Assembly: GCA_902493155.1 (NCBI GenBank)
Contig: CABUOE010000078.1
Coordinates: 1 to 9,562, forward strand
Length of the DNA: 9,562 nt
Source: an uncultured Eubacteriales bacterium
Lineage (GTDB): Bacteria > Bacillota > Clostridia > Oscillospirales > Ruminococcaceae
Direction of reading: 5' to 3'
Shown here: one piece after another, positions 1-6,425 of the stretch
How positions within the stretch are numbered: position 1 is the first letter of the stretch
Layout of the letters: each line of letters begins with the position of its first letter
The notes under the pieces: generated by a model
The model's database searches: none
The model's input: only the letters and a program-made list of their open reading frames with translations
What the model was told of the DNA's origin: nothing
Program-made: the position numbers and the translations under genes

Positions 1-1370
1 CCATGTACGGCGCGGAGCGGTACATCGCCCTGCGGCTTTCGATGATGCTCCAAAACCATTTTTTTGTCCACAAGGACATGGAATTAATGATTGACAAGGT
101 GGAAACTGAGAAGGGCATCCGCTATGAGGGGCTTCAGCGGCAGGCCATCAGGGAGGCTCTCCAGCAGAGCATTCTGCTTTTGACCGGCGGTCCCGGTACC
201 GGCAAAACCACCACCTTAAACGCCATTATCGACTTACTGGAGCAGGAGGGGCTTACCATCGCCATCGCCGCCCCCACAGGCCGGGCTGCCAAGCGGATTT
301 CTGAAGTGACGGGACGGGACGCCAAAACCATCCACCGCCTGCTGGAAGTGGACTTCAGCGGCGGGGACACCCTCAAATTCATTCACAATGAGAAAAATCC
401 CTTGCGGGCCGACGCTATTGTCATCGACGAAATGTCGATGGTGGATACGATTTTATTTGAATCCCTGCTCCGGGGCGTCAAGATGGGGGCCAAGCTTATC
501 CTCGTCGGCGACTCCGATCAGCTTCCGTCGGTAGGGGCGGGAAACATCCTCAGGGATCTCATCGACAGCGAAGTGATCCCCACCGTGCAGCTCAAGCAGG
601 TTTTCCGACAGGCAGCCGAGAGCCTTATCGTCACAAACGCCCACAAAATCGTCGGCGGCGAGATGCCGGATCTGGCTCAGAAGGACAACGATTTCTTTTT
701 TATGCAGCGAGGCAGCGAAGCGGCTGTTACTCAAACCGTTGTCGAGCTGGTGGCGAAGCGTCTTCCCAAAAGCTACGGATTTTCGCCCATCGCCGACATC
801 CAGGTGCTGACACCCCAGCGGCAGGGAAATCTGGGCGTTTACGTCTTAAACAGCCAGCTCCAGGAGGTCATCAACCCCAAATCCGGGGCCAAGAAAGAGT
901 TCAAGGGCATTTTCTGTACCTTTCGCGAAGGGGACAAGGTGATGCAGATTCGCAACAACTACGACATGGAGTGGACAAAGGACGAGGAAGAGGGCTTAGG
1001 CATCTTCAACGGCGACATCGGCATCATCAAGCTCATTGACAATGCCTCCTCTACTATCGTGATCGACTTCGAGGAGCGCATCTGCAACTATCCCTTCGAG
1101 ATGGCATCGGAGTTAGAACTTGCCTACGCCGTCACCGTCCACAAAAGCCAGGGCAGTGAATACGACGCTGTGATTCTCCCCATCTTTGGAGGATTCGACA
1201 AGCTCTATTTTCGGAATCTCCTCTATACAGCCGTCACCCGTGCCAAAAAGCTGCTGATTATCGTCGGAAGCAAAGGTCGGGTGGAGTACATGGTGCAAAA
1301 TAATCGGAAAATGCTCCGCTATACCAATTTGCGAAACTTTTTGACTGAGGCGGTACAACATGGAAATTAG
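1..1370 (+). CDS. recD2: RecD2-like (YrrC-type) ATP-dependent DNA helicase, 5' partial
   Basis: The C-terminal 455 residues of a superfamily 1B DNA helicase are visible; the frame is open at the left edge and the first ATG in the window is probably internal. Helicase motifs appear in order (residues of the visible part): Walker A GGPGTGKT at 62-69, motif Ia APTGRAAKR near 90, Walker B VIDEMSMVD near 140, motif III GDSDQLPSVG near 169, VFRQ near 200, LTPQRQG near 269, VTVHKSQGSEY near 378 and YTAVTRAKK near 408. This set matches the RecD/RecD2 family. RecD2 proteins without RecB and RecC partners are usually about 740 residues, so roughly 290 N-terminal residues should lie upstream. RecD2 is a 5'-3' helicase linked to DNA repair and replication fork processing. 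The stop overlaps the comF start by 11 bases, indicating translational coupling. A stand-alone RecD2 rather than RecBCD RecD is inferred from the sequence style and the comF neighbour. Confidence 0.93.
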   Translation, partial: MYGAERYIALRLSMMLQNHFFVHKDMELMIDKVETEKGIRYEGLQRQAIREALQQSILLLTGGPGTGKTTTLNAIIDLLEQEGLTIAIAAPTGRAAKRISEVTGRDAKTIHRLLEVDFSGGDTLKFIHNEKNPLRADAIVIDEMSMVDTILFESLLRGVKMGAKLILVGDSDQLPSVGAGNILRDLIDSEVIPTVQLKQVFRQAAESLIVTNAHKIVGGEMPDLAQKDNDFFFMQRGSEAAVTQTVVELVAKRLPKSYGFSPIADIQVLTPQRQGNLGVYVLNSQLQEVINPKSGAKKEFKGIFCTFREGDKVMQIRNNYDMEWTKDEEEGLGIFNGDIGIIKLIDNASSTIVIDFEERICNYPFEMASELELAYAVTVHKSQGSEYDAVILPIFGGFDKLYFRNLLYTAVTRAKKLLIIVGSKGRVEYMVQNNRKMLRYTNLRNFLTEAVQHGN

Positions 1371-2085
1371 CAAAAAAGAATATCTGATCTCTATTGTATT
1401 TCCAAAGCACTGCCCTTTCTGCGGTCACCCCATGGAAATTTACCAGATGTACTGCGAAGAGTGCGAGCAAGAGCTTCCCTGGGTGCCTTCCGATTCTCTT
1501 TGCCCCACCTGTGGAAAAAAGAACTGCATTTGTTCGAATGATCCCTTTTTGAAGCGGCTCTATGTTCCTTTTTTCTATGACGGGCTTGTCGCCAACGCCA
1601 TAAAAAATCTCAAGTTTTATAACAAACGGGCTTATTCCCGCCCATTGAGCAGCCTTTTGGCTCATTATATCCGTCAGAAAGATCAAAATTCGCATTTCGA
1701 CTGCATTATCCCGATCCCCATGACCAAACGGGACATACGAAAACGCGGCTACAGCCAGTCGGAGCTGATGGCCCGTTTTACCGGGGAAGAACTGAACATT
1801 CCCGTCGAAAAGAACCGTCTCATCAAAGTCCATCAAACCGAAAAACAGCATCGCCTCAACGCAGAAGAGCGTAGAATAAATTTAAAAGACGCCTTTGCCG
1901 TTAAAGATCCCGAAACATTAAAGGGAAAATCAGTTCTTCTCTGCGACGATGTCATTACCACCGGCGCCACTTTGCTGGAAGCGGCGAAAACGTTGAGAGA
2001 CGCGGGCATCACTGATATCAGCGCCGTTGTGGTCGCAACGACAGAAGAACTTGAAAACCACTCCGAGAACGTGTATAATAAATAA
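1360..2085 (+). CDS. comF: ComF family protein (ComFC-type phosphoribosyltransferase fold)
   Basis: This 241-residue protein has the ComF architecture. An N-terminal zinc-ribbon has cysteine pairs at 18/21 and 32/35 and a second cluster at 48/51/56/58. A type I phosphoribosyltransferase domain follows, with PIPMTKRDIRKRGYSQS near 118-134 and the PRPP-loop motif VLLCDDVITTGAT at 192-204. In transformable bacteria ComFC acts with the ComFA helicase in uptake of single-stranded DNA; in non-competent species its role is unclear. The length is normal for the family. The ATG lies inside the end of the helicase gene (11-base overlap), and a GAGGCGG ribosome binding site ends 9 bases upstream, also inside that gene. 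The pairing of a RecD2-like helicase with comF is interesting because ComFC normally works with a helicase, but a functional link here is inference. The last codons carry a promoter for the next gene. Confidence 0.93.
   Translation: MEISKKEYLISIVFPKHCPFCGHPMEIYQMYCEECEQELPWVPSDSLCPTCGKKNCICSNDPFLKRLYVPFFYDGLVANAIKNLKFYNKRAYSRPLSSLLAHYIRQKDQNSHFDCIIPIPMTKRDIRKRGYSQSELMARFTGEELNIPVEKNRLIKVHQTEKQHRLNAEERRINLKDAFAVKDPETLKGKSVLLCDDVITTGATLLEAAKTLRDAGITDISAVVVATTEELENHSENVYNK
2051..2079 (+). promoter_or_regulatory. Near-consensus sigma-A promoter for mreB, inside the 3' end of comF
   Basis: A TTGAAA -35 box at 2051-2056 (5 of 6 consensus positions) is separated by exactly 17 bases from a perfect TATAAT -10 box at 2074-2079. 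Transcription should begin near 2086-2087, right at the comF stop. This gives the downstream actin-like gene its own transcript with a leader of about 178 bases. It is the best promoter match I noticed in the window. It is inferred from sequence only. Confidence 0.75.
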
Positions 2086-2264
2086 GAAAATCAAGCCTCC
2101 ATCCAGCGGGCTGTCTGCCGCCATAGAGGATTTGTTTGATAGGGCCGCTGTCTTGAAAGATACGACCGCCTACTCCGCGGCGCGATTTTGAGTATCCTGT
2201 TTTATAACGACAAAATCCGCGCGGAAACCGCAGTAAAATAACAGAAAAGTGAGGAGGCTCATCC
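2086..2264 (+). promoter_or_regulatory. Structured 5' leader of mreB
   Basis: This gene-free stretch follows the predicted start of transcription and ends at the mreB ATG. It holds an imperfect hairpin: 2184-2190 pairs with 2211-2217, then after one bulged C, 2180-2183 pairs with 2219-2222, closing a 20-base loop. There is also a long-range complement: AGCCTCC at 2094-2100 is a perfect 7-base complement of GGAGGCT at 2253-2259, which covers the mreB ribosome binding site. The two elements could fold so that the site is hidden. No U-run follows the hairpin, so it does not look like a terminator. I do not recognise a known riboswitch class here. A regulatory role is inference. Confidence 0.45.
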
Positions 2265-3281
2265 ATGGCAGGTGTAGATTTGGGCATCGACCTGGGTACG
2301 ACAAAGATCATCATATACCGGTACGGCAAGGGCATCGTACTGGAGGAACCCAGCGTCGTCGCTTATCATACAAAAACAGAAAAGGTAGTCGCCGTCGGAC
2401 ACGAGGCTTTGCGGATGCTGGGGAGAACCCCTGCTTACATCCGCACCGAATGCCCTATCCGCGACGGGGTTATTTCAAACCACCTATTTACCGAATACTT
2501 AATCAAAGAGTTTGTGAAAAAAGTTTCCAAGAGCTTTCTTATCAAGCCGCGCATCGCCATCTGCATTCCGTCGGCAATTACCGACGTAGAGGCCCGAGCT
2601 GTCGTAGAGGCGGCTATGAGTGCCGGCGCACGAAAAGTTTATCTTGTTGACGAACCCATCGCCGCCGCCATTGGCGCAGGGCTCGACATTGCAAAGCCCA
2701 ACGGGCAGATGATGGTGGATTCCGGCGGTGGAACCACCGATGTAGCTGTTATTGCCCTTGGAGGAATCGTCGCTTCCTATTCTATGCGGGTAGCGGGCAA
2801 CAGCTTTGACGAGGCCATCGTCAAATACCTGCAAAGTGAGTACAAGCTGGCCATCGGCACCAGCGTGGCCGAGCGGATCAAAAAAGAAATCGGCTGCGTC
2901 TTTGACCCCACCGAAGAAGTGACTACCACTGTGAAAGGCCGTAACCTTGTGACCGGATACCCGGAGCAGATTACCATCAATCAGCTGGAGCTCTTTGAGA
3001 TTCTCCGCCCCTTTGCGGCGGAAATCGTCATGGGTGTTCGAAACGTATTGGAGCGCACACCGCCCGAGCTAACCGGTGACATCTACGAAAACGGCATCAC
3101 CATGACCGGGGGAACCTCCCAGCTCAAAGGGCTGGACAAGCTCATCGAGGAAAACACCGGAGTTTCCGTCCGCATCGCGGAAAACCCGCGGGACTGCGTT
3201 GGTATTGGAACCGGCAAGTGCTTTGACATGTTGGATGATTTGAAAGAAGGCTTTACCCGCGCTTCTACTTATATCCATTAA
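2265..3281 (+). CDS. mreB: MreB-family rod-shape actin homologue (MreB/Mbl type)
   Basis: This 338-residue protein has the full actin/Hsp70 ATPase fold signature of MreB. Phosphate-1 loop is GIDLGTTKIIIY at 7-18, phosphate-2 loop is DSGGGTTDV at 152-160 and adenosine motif is TGGTSQLKGLD at 281-291. LVDEPIAAAIGAGL (127-140) is the usual MreB segment in which EEP is most common. MreB proteins polymerise under the membrane and guide lateral cell-wall synthesis. The start has a strong GAGGAGG site 7 bases upstream. The gene stands alone: no mreC or mreD follows, and hairpin terminators begin 13 bases after the stop, as expected for an Mbl or MreBH-like paralogue. Several normally very conserved positions differ (GTANT is GTTKI, DIGGGT is DSGGGT, TGGGALL is TGGTSQL), so it is a divergent member. 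Family assignment is firm; which paralogue is uncertain. Confidence 0.9.
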   Translation: MAGVDLGIDLGTTKIIIYRYGKGIVLEEPSVVAYHTKTEKVVAVGHEALRMLGRTPAYIRTECPIRDGVISNHLFTEYLIKEFVKKVSKSFLIKPRIAICIPSAITDVEARAVVEAAMSAGARKVYLVDEPIAAAIGAGLDIAKPNGQMMVDSGGGTTDVAVIALGGIVASYSMRVAGNSFDEAIVKYLQSEYKLAIGTSVAERIKKEIGCVFDPTEEVTTTVKGRNLVTGYPEQITINQLELFEILRPFAAEIVMGVRNVLERTPPELTGDIYENGITMTGGTSQLKGLDKLIEENTGVSVRIAENPRDCVGIGTGKCFDMLDDLKEGFTRASTYIH

Positions 3282-3293
3282 TTTCTGGGTAAA

Positions 3294-3333
3294 AAACACA
3301 CCTTAGCCATGGAACATAGGCTAAGGTGTGTTT
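3294..3333. terminator. Hairpin terminator between convergent mreB and catabolic operon
   Basis: A perfect 15-bp stem pairs 3294-3308 with 3319-3333 around a 10-base loop. It begins 13 bases after the mreB stop. The run of A at 3291-3296 gives TTTTTT after the hairpin when read on the minus strand, so it is most canonical as terminator of the minus-strand operon. On the plus strand only TTT follows the GC part of the stem, so it can plausibly stop mreB transcription too. Confidence 0.8.
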
Positions 3334-3359
3334 GAAAGTGAAAATTCAATCATAAATAC

Positions 3360-3407
3360 AAAAGGAAAGCCTTAGGGGGATTATTATGCTCTCAAGGCTT
3401 TCCTTTT
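3360..3407. terminator. Second hairpin terminator, bidirectional
   Basis: A perfect 14-bp stem pairs 3360-3373 with 3394-3407 around a 20-base loop. Its outer end is AAAA on the left and TTTT on the right, so it leaves a short U-run in either direction. It lies between the first hairpin and the end of the minus-strand cyclase gene, giving tandem insulation of two convergent transcripts. Confidence 0.72.
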
Positions 3408-3437
3408 GCGTTATAAGCACTGTTTCGTCAGGGGGAT

Positions 3438-4115
3438 TTAAATAATTTCTGCGATCATGGTCACGGGAGAGGCGTCCAACCCCTTCATCCGCAGGGGGAT
3501 TCCATAGACCTTACAATATTCTTTTTGTCCCAAAATAGGGGTGAAATCCATACACTCGTAAATGAGTAGAGGTCTTATGCCGTCTTCCCGTACATCCAAC
3601 AAAGTATGGTGATTGGCAAAGCCGGTAGAAAATCCGTCGGTGCCGTCGACGCTGAGGGTATCTAAGGCAATTGCTTTCAGGTTGGGAAGCTCTTCCCGAA
3701 GATACCGGACCGCTTCCAACGTAAGGGCGGGAAAATCGTCTCGATACACCGGCTCATTTTTCCAGTACTGGGAGTAACCCGTATGCAGCATCAACAGGTC
3801 GGCGTTCTCGATTCCCGCCTTACCTTTTAGCTGCTCAGCACCAATTCGTCCGCCGCGCCGGGATGGTACATCCACCAAAAGGGCTTTGGAGAAGATAAAA
3901 TCGCTGATATCCACCTTGTCGATGGTTTCCCCCACCTCACAGAAGTGATAGGGGGCATCCACGTGGGAACCGCCGTGGGTAAAAAGGGTCACTACCGACT
4001 GATTGTTGATGTCACCGGATCGGATGCTGGTAAACGGCTGAAACTGTGGTTTGGGAGTCGCGTCGTCGTACCGGACGACATCCGGCGAAATGGGAATCGA
4101 CAGCTCGTACAGCAT
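3438..4115 (-). CDS. Cyclase family protein (kynurenine-formamidase-like metal hydrolase)
   Basis: This 225-residue protein belongs to the cyclase family (Pfam Cyclase). The family metal-binding motif HxGTHxDxPxH is seen as H47-G-G-S50-H51-V-D53-A-P-Y-H57, with Ser in place of the usual Thr. Also typical are LDTLSVD at 151-157, the H169/H170 pair followed by LL, and GLDASPV near 212-218. Length is normal. Known members are metal-dependent hydrolases of amides and related ring or ester bonds, such as KynB N-formylkynurenine formamidase, and many are unassigned. No signal peptide is seen, so it should be cytoplasmic. It is the last gene of the operon, 13 bases after the SDR stop, with an AAAGGAGG ribosome binding site. 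The sugar-type context argues against kynurenine as substrate; a lactone or similar intermediate of the pathway is a reasonable but unproven guess. Confidence 0.88.
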   Translation of the reverse strand: MLYELSIPISPDVVRYDDATPKPQFQPFTSIRSGDINNQSVVTLFTHGGSHVDAPYHFCEVGETIDKVDISDFIFSKALLVDVPSRRGGRIGAEQLKGKAGIENADLLMLHTGYSQYWKNEPVYRDDFPALTLEAVRYLREELPNLKAIALDTLSVDGTDGFSTGFANHHTLLDVREDGIRPLLIYECMDFTPILGQKEYCKVYGIPLRMKGLDASPVTMIAEII

Positions 4116-4128
4116 GGAGGTTCCTCCT
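4116..4128 (-). promoter_or_regulatory. Ribosome binding site of the cyclase gene within a small inverted repeat
   Basis: Read on the minus strand, the SDR stop is followed by AAAGGAGGAACCTCC and then the ATG. AAAGGAGG is an ideal site and fixes the cyclase start. The CCTCC directly before the start codon is the exact complement of GGAGG, but with only AA between them at most a 4-bp stem (GGAG/CTCC, 4-base loop) can form. Confidence 0.6.
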
Positions 4129-4902
4129 TTAATAGTGGGGCTGTCCGGTGTGGCAGGTGATTCCGCCGTCCACAGGCAGATTGACGCCGTTTAGGAAATC
4201 CACCTTCCGCACCGCCAAAAACAGAGCCACTTCGGCGATTTCTTCGGGCGTGGCAAAGGTGTGAGTGGGATAGGCTTCCCGGTTGACCCGCTCGGCGTAG
4301 TCGATTTTCCTAAAGGTGTACTCCAGCATCTCCGTCCGGACGGAGCCAGGGCAGATGGCGTTGCATCGGATACCCTGGTCGGCGTAATCGATGGCAATAG
4401 CCCGGGTGAGATTCGTCACAGCGCCTTTGGCCGTGTTATAGGCTGCCATGGAGTAGTCGGCGCAGATTCCAGAAACTGAGGACATGTTGATGATGGTACC
4501 GTACTGTTTTTTCAGCATCATGGGCATGAAATAATAGCAGGCCAGGTACACGCCGCGGCAGTCAATGGACATAATCTTGTCAAAGTCAGCAGGCGGGGTT
4601 TCCAAAATCCTTCCCGCAAGGTGGATGCCGGCATTGTTGAAGAGCACGTCGCAGCCGCCGAACTCTTTTTCTACGTATTCGGCCATAGCTTTGACTTCTT
4701 CCTCTACGCTCACGTCCATTTGATAAAAACGGACACAGGCTTCCGGATATTTTTCGGTGCATTCTTTCTGAAGGGCATCGCCTTCCGCTTTTTTTCGCCC
4801 AGCAAACACCACATTAGCGCGATTTTCGGCAAACAGCCGCACTGTCGAAGCGCCGATACCGGTGGTTCCGCCAATAATGACCGTTGTTTTTCCCTTTAAC
4901 AT
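4129..4902 (-). CDS. SDR family NAD(P)-dependent oxidoreductase
   Basis: This is a 257-residue classical short-chain dehydrogenase/reductase with a Rossmann fold. The cofactor glycine motif is GGTTGIG at 11-17, NNAG is at 89-92, the active site is S141/S142 with YNTAK (Y155, K159), and CPGSVRTEM follows at 184-192. AGRKK after the second strand (34-38) hints at NADP binding through basic residues, though this is weak. The position normally held by the catalytic-tetrad Asn (vNvkG region) is D114 in SIDCRG. SDRs of this type oxidise sugars, sugar acids or polyols, or reduce ketones; the substrate cannot be told. The gene starts 19 bases after the dehydratase stop with AAAGGAG 10 bases before the ATG, and precedes the cyclase by 13 bases. 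This tight spacing supports joint translation as a catabolic module. Confidence 0.92.
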   Translation of the reverse strand: MLKGKTTVIIGGTTGIGASTVRLFAENRANVVFAGRKKAEGDALQKECTEKYPEACVRFYQMDVSVEEEVKAMAEYVEKEFGGCDVLFNNAGIHLAGRILETPPADFDKIMSIDCRGVYLACYYFMPMMLKKQYGTIINMSSVSGICADYSMAAYNTAKGAVTNLTRAIAIDYADQGIRCNAICPGSVRTEMLEYTFRKIDYAERVNREAYPTHTFATPEEIAEVALFLAVRKVDFLNGVNLPVDGGITCHTGQPHY

Positions 4903-4921
4903 CCTTGCTTCGCTCCTTTCG

Positions 4922-6289
4922 TCAGCTCCACAGCCGGTCGTGAGACCAGATGTAATCCCAGTCGCTGGTGTCCTCCCAAAGCCCCTTGACTCTGGAATGC
5001 ATGTGCTCTTTTAAAGCCTCGTCGTTGATATCGGTGATGCCAAGGCCCGGCGCAGTGGGGAGTTTTGCCTTGCCATCCACGATAATAGGCTTTTCACAGC
5101 CGATGACGATGTCGTTCCACCAAGGGATATCGTTTGAGTGATGCTCCAGCGCCAGGAAATTCCGGGTGGCGGCAGCGGTGTGGACCGCCGCCAAAAACGC
5201 CACGGGGCTTTCCGCATTGTGGATTGCCATAGCAACTCCGTGTTCCTCGGCGATTTCGCCGATTTTCTTGGTTTCCAGGATTCCGCCCGCCGTCAGGATA
5301 TCCGGGTGGATTACCGAGAAGGCACCAGAGGAGACGATCTCCCGGAAGGCCTCTTTTCCGTAGGTGTCCTCGCCGGTGCAGAGGGGAACGGTGGTCGCGG
5401 CGGCGATTCTCTGCCACTGTTTTGTGTACTGCCAGGGGAGCAAATCCTCCGCCCAGGCAATGTTGTATTTTTCCAGCCGCCGCAGCAAGCGGATGCAGTC
5501 CTCTACGCCGATGTGGCCGAAGTGGTCGATGCTGATGGGTACGTCGTACCCGACGACCGACCGGGCGTCGGCTACGTACTGTTCCAAGTAGTCCAGCCCC
5601 TTTTCGGTGATGTGGATGCCGGTAAAGGGATGCTCGATGTTATAAAGGTCGTAAATGGCCTTTTCTTTGAGGTTTTCCTCCACTGTGTGGTCGCCCCGCT
5701 TGAAGATGGGCATGTCCGCGTCTTCCCGCATGGCCTCGAGAATCCAGGCAGGCGCACAGAGGGTTCCGGGCTCGTCTAATAAAAGGTCGATGCCCACATC
5801 CATTTTAAGGAACTTAAAACCTTTTTCCATCCTCTTTTTGAGGGCCGCTCCCATGGCTTTTCCGTCGTGTTTTCCATACACGTCGGTGTCACAGTAGACC
5901 GTCACGGTGTCCCGGTATTTTCCGCCGATGAGCTGATATACCGGCACCGAATAGGCCTTCCCTACGATGTCCCAAAGGGCCACTTCGATGCCGCTGACGC
6001 CGCCGCCCTGGCGGCCGTGGTAACCGAACTGCTTGATCCGATGGAACAGCCGGTCCACGTCACAGGGGTTTTCGTTGATGAGACGGCTTTTAAGCATCAA
6101 AGCATACTGCTTACAGGCAAAATCTCTCACTTCACCGAAGCCGACGATGCCCTGGTTGGTGTAGACCTTGATCAGGGAATTTTCAAAGGGACCTCCTTCG
6201 ATGTCGGTAAAACGGATGTCGGTGATTTTAAGCTGAGAAGGTGCCGAACAGGTATTTACATTTTGCTGAATTTGTTCTTTCAGTTCCAT
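4922..6289 (-). CDS. Enolase superfamily (mandelate racemase/muconate lactonizing) probable sugar-acid dehydratase
   Basis: From the chosen start the protein has 455 residues. The N-terminal capping domain runs to about 120, followed by the barrel. Metal ligands are expected at D255 (SIDHFGH), E281 (AED) and E307 (TGED). K162 and D164 (FLKMDVG) lie on the first catalytic strand, and the D330 (HPDILTAGG) and H357 (AIHN) pair is the Asp-His dyad of the mandelate racemase subgroup. About 60 extra residues (roughly 170-245) sit between the KxD strand and the first metal ligand, making it longer than the usual 370-400. Most bacterial members beside sugar transporters dehydrate acid sugars to 2-keto-3-deoxy acids. 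The ATG at 6287-6289 has GGTGA 5 bases upstream. ATG at 6299-6301 (4 residues longer) has AAAGGA almost touching it, and a still longer reading to 6376 has no good site and an untypical sequence. The exact substrate is unknown. Confidence 0.88.
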   Translation of the reverse strand: MELKEQIQQNVNTCSAPSQLKITDIRFTDIEGGPFENSLIKVYTNQGIVGFGEVRDFACKQYALMLKSRLINENPCDVDRLFHRIKQFGYHGRQGGGVSGIEVALWDIVGKAYSVPVYQLIGGKYRDTVTVYCDTDVYGKHDGKAMGAALKKRMEKGFKFLKMDVGIDLLLDEPGTLCAPAWILEAMREDADMPIFKRGDHTVEENLKEKAIYDLYNIEHPFTGIHITEKGLDYLEQYVADARSVVGYDVPISIDHFGHIGVEDCIRLLRRLEKYNIAWAEDLLPWQYTKQWQRIAAATTVPLCTGEDTYGKEAFREIVSSGAFSVIHPDILTAGGILETKKIGEIAEEHGVAMAIHNAESPVAFLAAVHTAAATRNFLALEHHSNDIPWWNDIVIGCEKPIIVDGKAKLPTAPGLGITDINDEALKEHMHSRVKGLWEDTSDWDYIWSHDRLWS

Positions 6290-6425
6290 AATCCTCACCA
6301 TTCCTTTCGCTGGTGCCGCCCCACAGGTAGCGTTGTTCTGCGAATTACATTCAAAATCGGGAGGCAGCCTCTCCAATCTCTATGGACAAACGGCAGCGAA
6401 ACAAGCTGCCAACAATTTCTCTTTT
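6290..6425 (-). promoter_or_regulatory. Intercistronic region with competing stem-loops before the dehydratase gene
   Basis: This is the largest gap within the minus-strand gene set. Read on the minus strand, GGCAGC (6405-6410) can pair with GCTGCC at 6392-6397 to form a 6-bp stem with a 7-base loop. It could instead pair with a second GCTGCC at 6363-6368, so the two pairings exclude each other. No run of U follows either pairing on the minus strand, and I see no convincing promoter. It may be an RNA processing or attenuation spacer, or simply a neutral gap. Confidence 0.35.

Noticed and set aside
1258..1851. A 197-codon minus-strand open frame opposite comF and the helicase end.
   Set aside because: Antisense shadow of comF, whose cysteine clusters and PRPP loop are clear on the plus strand; no motif in the shadow.
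2090..2244. A coding-like frame in the comF-mreB gap (about 33 codons ending in TGA at 2189-2191, continued to 2244 if one T is added at the TTTT run 2186-2189).
   Set aside because: There is no start codon with a ribosome binding site, the frame is short enough to arise by chance, and the region is better explained as the leader of mreB. A frameshifted gene remnant or a base-calling error cannot be fully excluded.
3438..4115. Annotation of the cyclase-family gene as kynB (kynurenine formamidase).
   Set aside because: No tryptophan-degradation genes are nearby, and the operon is of sugar-transport type; only the family level is supported.
5138..5779. A 213-codon open frame on the plus strand opposite the dehydratase gene.
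   Set aside because: Its composition mirrors the antisense of a GC-rich codon pattern, and it has no recognisable domain; the minus-strand frame carries full family motifs.
6290..6376. An N-terminal extension of the dehydratase starting at 6376 (29 extra residues).
   Set aside because: No ribosome binding site is near that ATG, the extension has no family resemblance, and GGTGA before the ATG at 6287-6289 gives a better start.
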